The notes beneath the pieces were generated by a model. It had not been told where the DNA came from and made no database searches. It was given only the letters and a program-made list of their open reading frames with translations. A DNA stretch of 64,000 bases from Neoceratodus forsteri (Eukaryota; Chordata; Ceratodontiformes; Ceratodontidae), in contig CM057456.1 of assembly GCA_016271365.2 (NCBI GenBank), forward strand, positions 663,365,501-663,429,500. The letters run 5' to 3'. Of the stretch, positions 10,989 to 20,175 are shown one piece after another. The first letter of the stretch is position 1. Each line of letters begins with the position of its first letter. The position numbers were made by a program, and so were the translations under genes.

Positions 10989-11685
10989 ACACACACACGC
11001 GCCCATACACAGGCCCACCCATTTGGGGGGGGGTAGGTGTAACCTGCCACTCAAAGGGGTGAAACCACCTCCCACAGTCAGAAAAGAAATAAATTGCGGT
11101 GCTGCAAGAAAGCGCTTCCTATTAGATTTGCAAAATCTGGAAACCCAGCACCCTGCAGCTAGAGGTCTGGTAAGAAAGACAGCTTAGGGAATGGTGCTTT
11201 CTTCAAATAGCAGCAGGTAAATAAATAGGTTTTAATCCTTGCTGTGCCGCGGACTGATACATCATTCCAGAATTCCTATACCTTCTAATTCTGTTGGCAC
11301 CCCAAGAGTTAAAGTGAGAATAGCTTAGATTCTTCTATCTGCAACCTGTCTGGTGTAACTTCATTTATTTTCATTTCTAGTAAACTGTAATCCTTTTGTC
11401 TGACTGTACATAAATCCTGTTATAAATATTTGTGGTTTTTAAGTAAAGCATCTATTTTTATAGAATCAGTAACTGCTTGTTTAATGTAAAAGGGTAATTC
11501 TACTATTTTTGCTGGACTCTGTTGCAGTCCAGCTCTGAAGGGGCACTCTACCCATAGTTACTGTGTTTGACCATCCTGACCTTGAGCAAAGGAGGAGGTA
11601 CGAAACAGGTTTCCCTGGTTAATGCTAGTAATAACCACAGTGGTGGCAGTGAACTTGAAGTCCCTAGTAAGGGATTTTTGTCACA
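10569..11685 (+). mobile_element. Solo LTR with perfect 5-bp target duplication
   Basis: Begins TGTGATGG and ends TTTGTCACA (TG...CA termini) and is flanked on both sides by GCTTT (10564-10568 and 11686-11690). It interrupts the LINE RT frame. Length 1117 bp. Inside are a (CA)n run at about 10958-10998 and a poly(A)-signal-like region near 11440-11470. No internal retroelement genes are attached, so it is a solo LTR left by LTR-LTR recombination. Family is not known; 5-bp duplications fit Gypsy or ERV-type integrases. Strand follows resemblance to the LTR at 28994 and is uncertain. Confidence 0.75.
10958..10998. repeat. (CA)n microsatellite
   Basis: Dinucleotide run with two interruptions, inside the solo LTR. 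Confidence 0.9.
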
Positions 11686-11690
11686 GCTTT

Positions 11691-11941
11691 CTTTCTCAAT
11701 TTTTGGACAGCAAATTTTGTTCTCCCAGTAGATCACATAGCATATGTAGATGATTTGGCACCAATATCAGCTTCATTGCTAGGTCTGCAAAAACAATAAG
11801 ACAGGTTTAATGATTTATGTAAGCAATACTCTTTGAAGATTAATAGAACTAAGACTAATATGTAATATGGTTATTTATGCAATAAATAAAAAATATTGCA
11901 AAAGATATTTGTTGAGAGGTCCCTAATTAAAAAAAAAGATA
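11691..11941 (+). pseudogene. Unassigned LINE RT, part 2 (active-site block)
   Basis: Reads HIAYVDDLAPISASLLGLQK then RFNDLCKQYSLKINRTKTN, the RT motif C (here YVDD) with the downstream KTN motif. It follows the motif B sequence that ends at 10563, with the solo LTR in between. It ends at the TA target of the Tigger insertion (11940-11941). Confidence 0.65.
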
Positions 11942-13564
11942 CAGTAAAAGCCACTTACAGCAGACAGGGGCAATACAGTCAGATACAATGCACATTATCA
12001 ATTGCTCTGATTTTCATACATAGTAATCAATGCAATTTCCATAATTTATAGTAGACTCGGAAGCTGCTTAGGGCAGACAGCTCATAGCAGCCGACTGCTG
12101 TAATTGTCATGGCAGCTGACATGGGAATGATTAGTACTGTTAAAAGACTCTATGCCAGGGCAATGAGGGCAAGAGTTCTATCAGTGCTGGACTCTTCAGA
12201 GGAAATCACTGCCACTGTATGTGAAAAAAAAAAAATTACTCCGCTTGATACTGTCAGACTTATGCATCAGGTATGGGAGGAAGTGACGGCTGAGATAAAT
12301 CAGTGCTGTCTTAAAAACCCTGAGCAGCAAGCCAAACAGGCTGTCCCCTAGACACTACACCCCCTGATAACCCTCCTCCTCTGCCACCTGGCCTTATTGA
12401 ACACGTATTTCAAGAATTGTACCACTGAGACTGATGAAATCCAGTCAGTCATGGACTCAATGAATGTCCAGCTAAGGACTGCAGAGAAGGATGAGACAGA
12501 TGATTCTGTTCACCACATTATAACAGTTCCAGGTCATAATGGTGATCGTAGAATAACAATCGCTGTTTTGGTGAGTGTACATTGCTGAAAATTAATTTTG
12601 GCGATGTACACTTGTGGGGAGGAGAGATAGGGTGCACTTTTAATGCAGGGGACTGTGCCCCTCACACTCCCCCACTTATGGATTCTCAACTCCAAGGGGG
12701 GTTCAGGTCAGTGGGGTGAAAAACTTAAATAAAGTGAATGCCACCTACTGGCAAAAAAAAAAAAAACCATGCCGGACCCGAACCCTGCACCCACTACCCC
12801 CCAAATGACCACCCTCCTGACCACGCTAGTGGACCAGCTCGGCAGCTGCCTACCATATCCCCTCCTGCATACCATCCCTCCCTGCCTCCCCGTGTGTGTG
12901 CGTATACATGCCTACATCCCATCGCTGCATGTTTGCCACCCCGGTATCCGGTCCTCCCCCACCTGGTATCCCTAAACACAGGCACCGTAATTGAGTCGCC
13001 ATTTCTGTAGGCACCCAATTGTGGTCGCCTTGTTCACGGGTACAGCATTATAACCACCAAGGATACACAAGAAACCATGAACAGCTAACAACAAGCCATG
13101 GAACAGCATATGGCTATCAAGCCCAATTGGCAAGTGATGGTGGAGAAAGAGGGAGTGCCTGTACACTGCATCAAGAACATATTAGACAAACATCATTGAT
13201 TTTTGTAAAAAGCTGTAAGGTACTGTACTGTGGCATAGAAGAAAATGTTATGTAAAGTTTTTAAGGTTCCATAACCTGTATTGAACTGTATTGTGAAGCT
13301 ATAGTATTTACGCCCTAAGCAGCTTATCAGCGATGCAAATTAAACACTGTTGGGGATGGGTATCGGGTATTGCAATTGGACTTTACACTGATTTGTTTTG
13401 GGGGTTACTGTGTTACAACATTAAAGTATGTCACCATTAAGTAATGTGGCATTAGCATCTTTTTTTGTTCCCCTGAAAAAAGGCTGATCTGTTTTATGCA
13501 CACATCGATTAGATCAGACAAAATGGATGCTCACCAAAATGTCCACTACAAGCAGCTTTTACTG
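11942..13564 (+). mobile_element. Tigger/pogo-like DNA transposon, decayed
   Basis: Terminal inverted repeats: the left begins CAGTAAAAGCCACTTACAGC and the right, reverse complemented, begins CAGTAAAAGCTGCTTGTAG. Both sides carry the TA duplication typical of Tc1/mariner/pogo elements (11940-11941 and 13565-13566). A second, inner inverted repeat AGCTGCTTAGGGC lies at about 12061 and 13312. An A-run at about 12751 and a C-rich stretch 12760-13010 of unknown origin sit inside. The LINE sequence resumes directly after the right TA. Confidence 0.85.
12109..12588 (+). pseudogene. Tigger-like transposase C-terminal remnant
   Basis: Frame 12109-12351 contains ITPLDTVRLMHQVWEEVTAE followed by INQCCLKN, which resembles the end of Tigger/pogo transposases (a .LDA...I..AW..V...TI.NCF pattern after the DDE domain). 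The second frame, 12397-12588, is acidic (AEKDETDDSV), as in the C-terminal tails of these proteins. The DDE catalytic core and the N-terminal CENP-B-like DNA-binding domain are not visible, so the element could not move by itself. Confidence 0.6.
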
Positions 13565-13890
13565 TATTACGAATATTTGGCTGTTTGTTTGGATGATAAA
13601 ATGTTGTGGAAAATGCATATTAAAATGATTTAACTCAAAATGAATAAAGTATCAAATGGGTTTTAATGGTTTAATGCTAAATATGAAGGCTATTCAATCT
13701 CAGGTGTAACAACAGTCCTGAATGCAAACTTTAGAGCTTGCTTACTCTATACAGCAGAAACATGCGGCGAAGCAGACCTAACCCTCTTGGATGGAGTCTT
13801 ATCTAAACTCTATCAACAGAGTTTGAGGGTGCCAAGTTTTGTCAAATTAGACACTTTACCAGCTGTGTTGGGATAAACATCTTTAGTCTC
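13565..13890 (+). pseudogene. Unassigned LINE, part 3 (RT thumb and C-terminus)
   Basis: After the Tigger element the plus strand reads VCLDDKMLWKMHIKM, then SISGVTTVLNANFRACLLYT and GEADLTLLDGVLSKLYQQSL. The .LGV.LDDKM.W..H. pattern is the usual RT thumb that follows the active-site block by about 60 residues. The 3' end of this LINE is not identified; it ends at the Harbinger-like element. Confidence 0.55.
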
Positions 13891-13912
13891 TATAATTAAT
13901 GAAAAACATCCA

Positions 13913-14797
13913 GGCACGGATATTCAAACTGCGCCAGGCTGTGGCACAAGCCTGGACGCAGCTCAACTTTGTTGTGCAGGGGTGTGGCCTGGGTGATATT
14001 CAACAGAGCTGCGCTATGGTGCAGCAGCTTTGAATATCGCACCCTGGCCACCCCCACTGTGCATGGCACAGTGGCACTGCGCCAGCACAAGTGGCCAGAG
14101 TGGAGCATGGAGATGAGCTAGCGCAAGTGCAATTGTGCCATGCACAGCACCTGCGATATTCAAAAGGGGACATGCAAATGGTGCCATAATTTATGCAAGG
14201 CACACAGGGGCCATTTGCATCTCATTATGGCCCCATTTGCATGCCATTAGCATGCAGGTGCGCGATTCGGCGACTTAAGCTGGCGCCCCTGCCAGAGCAG
14301 CTGCCACCGAGGACCGGCGCCCCTAACTGATCGCGGTCATTCATGTAAAGAAACCCCCTTCTATACCCCTGGTGGTCCAGTGTACCTCTATGTGCCAGAT
14401 CACGGGCATTTGTGTAGAAGACTAAGCCCCCCTCCTATATCCCTGGTGGTCCAGTGGACCTCTATATGCCCGATCGCGGGCATCGGTATAGTACCCCCCA
14501 TGTCCAATATCCCTGGTGGTCCAGTGGACCAATCGCTGCCCGATTGCGGGCATCTGTAACTCATAAAATACCCCTACTACCCTGGTGGTCTAGTGTACCC
14601 CCCACCCGCTCACTGAGCCCCACCACCCCGCTCCCCCGTCAGCCGGCAGGCACCTGGCACCTGCCTGCTGTCCCACCACCCGCCAACTGACAGCTCAGTA
14701 GGGCTGCCGCCCATTGGTTCTGGCGTGAGCCAATAGGGCGGCTGCTACCATACTACTCAGTCAGATATGTGAATGAATTCATTCACATATCTGGACT
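13913..14797. mobile_element. Left half of a palindromic Harbinger-like element
   Basis: The left terminus (GGCACGGATATTCAAA) aligns with GGGTAGGATACTCAGA of the element at 37860. It then carries several copies of a subrepeat containing CCCTGGTGGTCCAGTG and CCCGATCGCGGGCAT (14355-14600) and reaches the central palindrome CAGATATGTGAATGAATTCA (14763-14796), also the centre of the 37860 element. There the sequence stops and LTR sequence begins, so the right arm is missing. No transposase frame is visible. Confidence 0.6.
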
Positions 14798-15958
14798 ATG
14801 TTAGAGAATAAAAGGGAGTGCAGAGAGGAAAAGGTCGGAGTGGGGCATTCACTGGATCGGCCATGATGTTTTTTGTTGTTTGCTTTGTGCAGCAGTTGGA
14901 AGAAGGATGTGGTGGTGGACGTCTGGTTTTGGAGGCCTACTGTTGGGGTGGAACCTAAATGTTGCACTGGTTTGAGAGCCCTGCTTCAATTAAAGAGGAA
15001 TGTTGCTGTTAAGGAAGAAGGAGAGAAATGGGTAAAGCAGAATGGGACCCATATCAGAGGAAAGGTGAAGGGAAGAAAGCAGTGGCAGCTGAAGAGGTGG
15101 GGGTTTCAGAGGTTCTGGCTCTGCTCCTGGTCCTAAAGACCCTTTGCCATGGCAAGTTGTGGAGAGACTGTGATATGGGTGCCAGTGGGTTATGGGGCAT
15201 TCAGGGACAGTCCTCTGGTTCCTCTTGGCCTTACGTAAAGGTTGAAACTCTGTGTTCGAGAAAGGATTGAATGCTGTTCTGTGTCTAGCTGCCTAAATCA
15301 GCCACAAGTTAAGCTGCCAGCTGTTAAAGGCCTTATTCTGCTTCTCATTTTGCTGCCTGCATTTGGACTGTAGCTGCCTAGGCTATAGGTAGTGCCCTGG
15401 AATTTAACTTCTGATGTGACCTGTTCAGTCCAGACCATAAATTAGCTAATGATATGACCCCCCCAGTCCAGAACAGTTGTTCATGATTTACTGATCCATT
15501 GAGTGACTGTTCCTGTTCATATTAGCTGTTCATTAAATGGGGTCCCCTGTTCCTGCAGTTTTGGTGTTTGCCTGACTTGCTAAAGAAACTGTTTGCTGCT
15601 TAAAGAAATTTGGCTTCATAGCCAAGTTCCCAGTGTGTTCTGGGGTGTGATCCCAATGAACCATCAAGGAGGACATCAAGAGGCATGCCTGGTGAAGACA
15701 GTCTGCAGAGACCTGCAGGCGAAATTGTCAAGATCAAACAGGTGAAGGTCAGTGTCTTCCCTCCAGTGTACCATCTCTGCATCCCCTGGAGGTCCAAGGA
15801 CACCCCAATGGAGTCAATCCATCACCTGCAACACCTGAGGGAATCCAGGTACTGTTTCCTGTCTTAGTTTTGGAGTGTGTTTTCTGGCTGTACAGCCACC
15901 CCCTCACATCAAATTACCATCTGGCATATCCCTAGACACAAGAAGAGGAGGGCTTACA
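14798..15958 (+). mobile_element. 5' LTR of an LTR retroelement, upstream part missing
   Basis: Nearly collinear with 21335-22539: both have an ATAAAAGGGAG TATA-like box (14808 and 21343), TGCTTCAATTAAAGAGGA with an ATTAAA poly(A)-signal-like hexamer, and the end CTTACA. Homology starts just after the Harbinger centre, so most of U3 is lost. It is followed within two bases by a primer-binding-site-like sequence, which marks it as the 5' LTR. Between the LTRs no gag, pol or env frame is recognised. Confidence 0.65.
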
Positions 15959-15959
15959 A

Positions 15960-15978
15960 TGCGGGGGCTCATCTGAGA
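15960..15978 (+). promoter_or_regulatory. Primer-binding-site-like sequence, tRNA-Pro type
   Basis: GGGGGCTCATCTGAGAT immediately follows the LTR end. It matches the known proline-tRNA primer site of gammaretrovirus-like elements (GGGGGCTCGTCCGGGAT) at 14 of 17 positions. Position directly after the terminal CA of the LTR supports the reading. Confidence 0.6.
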
Positions 15979-16099
15979 TGTGATTTTGGGGTGGCTTGGC
16001 CATGGTGAACTTAAAATTGGGTTCTGGGTAAGCTGTGGAAGTCCTCCATTAGTCGGACTGTTCAGAACTGCATAATTAAAATGGCATGTTTAACTGGGA
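15979..16099 (+). other. Leader remnant of the LTR retroelement
   Basis: Non-coding sequence between the primer site and the CR1 insertion. It probably belongs to the untranslated leader; its continuation should be beyond the CR1, from about 19979. Confidence 0.4.
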
Positions 16100-16494
16100 A
16101 ATTTCATGCCTTTTCTTCATGAAACTGCCAGTGCTTTGCAGGGTCTGCAAGACAAGCCATACGAGGAGAGACTAAAGGAGCTTAATATGTATACTCTTGA
16201 GGAAAGAAGGGAGGGGGGTATGATAGAAACTTTCAAGTACCTCAGTGGAATCAACAAAGTCCAAGAGGGTGGCATCTTTCAGAAAAAGAGATGTGCAAGA
16301 ACAAGGGGACACAATTTGAAGATAGGGGGAGATGACTCAGGGGCAATGTGAGGAAGTATTTTTTCACAGAGAGGGTGGTGGACGCATGGAACAGCCTTCC
16401 TGAGGAGATTGTGGGGTCTAAAACTGTGGGAGAATTCAATAATGCATGGGACAGACATGAAGCAATGCTTGTGGGGGGTAAGAAACTCAAACTC
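16100..16494 (+). pseudogene. CR1 RT C-terminal fragment, interrupted by L2
   Basis: Reads QDKPYEERLKELNMYTLEER, GGMIETFKYLSGINKVQEGG, RTRGHNLKIGG and YFFTERVVDAWNSLPEEIVG (16140-16450), the conserved CR1 C-terminal block. It continues at 19857-19978 with the CR1 3' UTR. A 5'-truncated CR1 of roughly 520 bp has therefore been split by the L2 at 16495-19856. Confidence 0.88.
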
Positions 16495-16497
16495 CTC

Positions 16498-18003
16498 AAA
16501 CTCAAACTCCTCCTCCTCCTCCTCCTCCTCCTCTTAATATCTGGAAGTGTTCACCCTAATCCTGGCCCAATTTCCTACAGTACAACAAAGCCTGCCAAAA
16601 TGGAGGGGTCTCACCTTTGTCACCTTAAATATTTGTAGTCTCCTACCAAAACTAGCCTCACTACAAACCTTTGTCAGTCAGCATAACCCTGATATCCTAG
16701 TCATTGTTGAAACTTGGCTGACACCTAGCACCCCTCACCATGCTATATCTCTTCAAGGCTACAAGATTCTCAGGCTGGATAGGATGTCAAAAAGGGGTGG
16801 TGGCTGTGCCATCTACATAAAGGAATATCTCAACTGCCTCTCCATTACGTATACCACCACTAACTCTGTTTTACAACTCCTCCCTATCAAACTTCTCCTT
16901 GGTGCCCATAACAAAGTCCTCACGGTTGCTGCTATCTACATCCCACCTAAAGATCCTGGGCCTGGCCTCCAGTCTGTACTAGATTTCGTCAGATCTCAAC
17001 CTCCTGATGCCGAGCTCCTCCTCCTTGGTGACTTCAATATCAACTGGCTTGCATCAGACATAGGGTTGACTAAGGATGCGATCCTAGCTGCAAACTTAAC
17101 TCAGCTGGTCAATTCACCCACTAGGAAAAACTATAAATCTGGTAATAGTACACTAATAAATTGGATCCTCACCAACCACCCAGCCCGGATAAATAATGTT
17201 GCTGTTCTCCCGGACTCTCTTAGCGACCACTCTCCTATAATATGTACCTGGTCAAACAAGTTTAGAAAACCACCCCCTAGAACCATCACTAGCAGAGTAC
17301 TACCATTTGGCAACCTTACTCCACTCAAGGAAAATCTTAGACAGAAAGACTGGTCTCCCATTTACAATACGCAAGATGTCGATAAAGCTCTTAACCACTT
17401 TATCTACACCTTCAGTGCTGCCTGTGACTCATACGCACCTGTAAAAAAGCGTAAAGTGAAAGCACTCTCAACTCCATGGCTCACTGCTAAGCTAATGGCA
17501 CTACACAAAGGAAGGGACCACCTCTGGGCTATTGCAAGAGACTCTGGCTCTCCGACTGACATCCTAAAATATAAACAGGCCCGAAACTACTGTACCAAAG
17601 AGACTCGTCGAGTGAAGAGCGACTACTTCAAAACTGCTCTTTCCAACACTTGGGGTGAAGGGAAATCTTTCTGGGACAATCTAAGAAATATCATGGGTAA
17701 GCAGTCCAAATCCTCTCCTACTACACTGAATGTGGCAGGCACTACCACCCTTGACCCCTTGGTCATAGCAAACACCTTAAACGAGACCTTCACCGACCTC
17801 AGCGGTGTCCTTGCATCTGACTTCTTCGCTTCTGCTGACCCCCCTATCTCTATATCCCCCTCTGCCTCTCCAAACACTCCACCCTTCCATCTTAAAATAG
17901 TTAAAGCACATGAAGTTTATAAATACATAAAGAAGGCTATATCTAATTCAAGGGCAAGCAGTGACTCTCTTGACCTTAAAATACTATCCCTACCCAGGAT
18001 GTA
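16498..18003 (+). pseudogene. L2 ORF2 N-terminal part: 2A-like motif, APE endonuclease, linker
   Basis: An opening (CTC)n run gives about nine Leu codons, followed by SGSVHPNPGP (16540-16569), a 2A-like motif in another frame from the endonuclease. The frame 16547-18003 (485 codons) then carries the APE endonuclease: LTFVTLNICSLLPK, ILVIVETWLTP, GGGCAIYIK, LLLLGDFNINW and SDHSPIICTW, with the expected Asn, Glu, Asp/Asn and SDH catalytic positions. The linker follows (YFKTALSNTWGEGKSFWDNL) and LISNSRASSDSLDL-like sequence ahead of RT. It ends at a frameshift near 18000. One frameshift near 16600 separates the 2A-like motif from the endonuclease. Confidence 0.85.
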
Positions 18004-19372
18004 GTTCTACTCCCTCACCAGAATATTCAATCTCTCCTCTGTTCTATGAAATTCCTAGTATATGGAAGGCTGCTATAATCACCCCAGTGCACAAAGTGGG
18101 GATAAGTCTCTGCCTGGTAACTATAGACCAATTTCAATACTCCCTCCCTTATCAAAGGCTCTTGAACGTATGGTAGCTGACCAGCTTACAGACTACCTGC
18201 AGAAATATAACATTCTTTGTGACTAGTAACATGGTTTCAGACAAAGGCATAGCACCACCACTGCCCTGCTCGAATTCTCAGGAGTAATCCACAAGGCCTT
18301 GGACAAAGGACTCCTCACCGGAGCTGTGTTTATTGATCTAACGAAGGCATTTGACACTGTTCACCATGGCCTACTCATCAGTCAACTACAGACACTTGGG
18401 CTCTCCTTGGGCTCTGGTGCCTGGATAAAAAGCTACCTTGCCCAACGCACCCAGGTTGTAAAAATATTTGGAATCCTCTCAGACCCTAAGCCTGTCCTTT
18501 CAGGAGTTCCACAGGGATCCATCCTAGGCCCGCTACTTTTCAGCCTCTTTCTAAACTCCCTCCCTAAATCCTGCCCGGAACAAATCATCCTCTTTGCTGA
18601 TGATGCTGTGATTCTATCCTCACACAAAGACCCTAACCTCTTACGCCACAGCCTACAGCACGCGTTTGGCAGTGTTGAAGAGTGGTTCATTGGACACAAG
18701 CTAGTCCTAAACCACAAAAAAACAAAATCTATGCTCTTCGCTAGTCCGCAGAACAAGAAAAGACAAGCTCCACTTACTATCAACAATTCCCTGGGAATCA
18801 CCCTTGAACAAGTGGCTATCTTTAAATATCTTGGAATCACATTTGATCGAGGCCTTGTCTTTGCATCACATATTGATGGTATTTCCAAAACTATAAATCA
18901 GAGGCTCGGGATACTCTACCGTAACAGACAACTTTTCACCCATCCAGCGCTGAAGCTAGCTATTCAATCCTCAATCATCTCAGTCATCGACTACGACTTA
19001 ATTATTTATGGGTCCGCCCCTCCAAGTGCACTGAAATGGGTCACAACCTCCCTAAACAAGGCATGTCGGCTGCTTACAGGTGCTCATCGACTTACTCATA
19101 CCTGCGAACTCTATGCTGATACTGGGTGGTTACAACTATCAAACTGTTTAAAGTTCTTCACCTGCCTAATGGCCAAGAAATCCATCATGGGCCTCACCCC
19201 ACCCTGCATTCAAGACCTGCTATGCCAGAACTCAAGTGTCATGATCCACCAGAAGATCAGAAACCCAGCTTCTACAGGTCCCCCACTGTCGGACCACACA
19301 TGGTCAACCATCATTTGCCTATCGTGCCCCCAACTGGCTAAATACTCTCAGCACCTCTATTACCTCCTCTAA
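18004..19372 (+). pseudogene. L2 ORF2 reverse transcriptase, broken
   Basis: The first RT motifs are in the frame 17961-18176 (PSIWKAAIITPVHKVG). A stop at about 18224 interrupts QHGFRQRHSTT-like sequence. The main frame 18299-19372 (357 codons) holds GAVFIDLTKAFDTVHHGLL, SGVPQGSILGPLLFSLF, the active site LFADDAVILSS, FKYLGITFDRGLVFASHI and the C-terminal RT region ending ...AKYSQHLYYLL. Motif order and spacing are those of the L2 clade. The catalytic FADD is intact; inactivation is by frameshifts and one stop. Confidence 0.88.
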
Positions 19373-19856
19373 CTCATTAGGTGCTTTTAAATCTAGACTA
19401 TTCTCTCACTTAGCCACTTCAAACTCCTGTAACTGCCTTGTTTAATCTCCTAATCTATTCTCACTCCTCCTTCCTTGCCCTCTTACTTGACAAAGGCCTA
19501 CTAGTGGATCCTCGTCTCCTACAATTGGTTTGCTCTTTCCTCCTACCCCCCTTCCTCTTTTCCTTACTTACACTGCCTAACTTACCTCCCTTACCTATCT
19601 TCCCTTCCCACTTGTTTTCTATAGAGTGAAAGTGCTTAAGTGATTTATCTACTGTTCATAAATGTCATTAGATTTAGCTATTTTTTTTCCTTTTGTTTTG
19701 TTCTCTGTCTATTTCCACACTGTTACCTACTTGTGCAACCCTGTACCCCTATTTGTTTGTAACTGATTTTGACGCGGAACCTTTGTAAAACAGCCTTGGC
19801 TCAAAGGTATTAATTCCTAGATTTTACAATAAACAATAAACAATAAACAAAGAAGA

Positions 19857-19978
19857 AATAGGCTGTTGGTTAACTAAGATCTGCAGCTTATCCTATAGGT
19901 AGGAAAATGGGCAGAGTAGGTGGGCCAAGCGGTCCTTACCTGCCATCGAAGTCTATGTTTCTATGTTTCTATGTTTCT
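19857..19978 (+). mobile_element. CR1 3' UTR and tail, continuation
   Basis: Reads AATAGGCTGTTGGTTAAC, GGGCAGAGTAGGTGGGCC and three copies of CTATGTTT near the end. This is the CR1 3' end that completes the fragment ending at 16494; the same UTR is seen reverse-complemented at 2389-2500. Confidence 0.88.
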
Positions 19979-20175
19979 GTCACCGGCTGGGACTACAGCA
20001 AGTGGTGGAGTGTTAAAAGAGACTGTACTGTGGGGACATCCTGTTTGACCTAGGGCTCAGGTTTTTTGGGAGGTTTGCCCCTCGTTATTTAGAGCTCAAC
20101 TGGCTTGGACAGAAAAGCAGCCCCTAATACAGACTTGCAAACTTTTTCCATGGGCAGTGTGCTTTTGGGGGGAAA
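19979..20175 (+). other. Probable internal remnant of the LTR retroelement
   Basis: Sequence between the CR1 tail and the putative 3' LTR. A purine tract TTTTGGGGGGAAA at about 20164-20176 could be the polypurine tract, with an LTR starting TGGTACC. No coding sequence is seen. Confidence 0.4.

Larger units (their letters stand above)
16495..19856 (+). mobile_element. L2 LINE, nearly full length, best preserved in window
   Basis: Starts with CT-rich sequence encoding a Leu run and an NPGP motif and ends with a repeated AACAATAA tail. It contains endonuclease, linker, RT and 3' UTR in order, 3.36 kb in all, close to the expected size of an L2 with a single long ORF. The CR1 around it resumes at 19857, so both ends are defined to within a few bases. 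The sequence AAGAA occurs at both junctions and may be a short target duplication. Confidence 0.9.

Noticed and set aside
12420..12470. Second hammerhead core (CTGATGA at about 12430)
   Set aside because: No GAAA box follows a stem II, and no stem I pairing was found.
12738..13018. Pro-rich open frames on both strands within the Tigger element
   Set aside because: C-rich simple composition, no domain; not part of a transposase.
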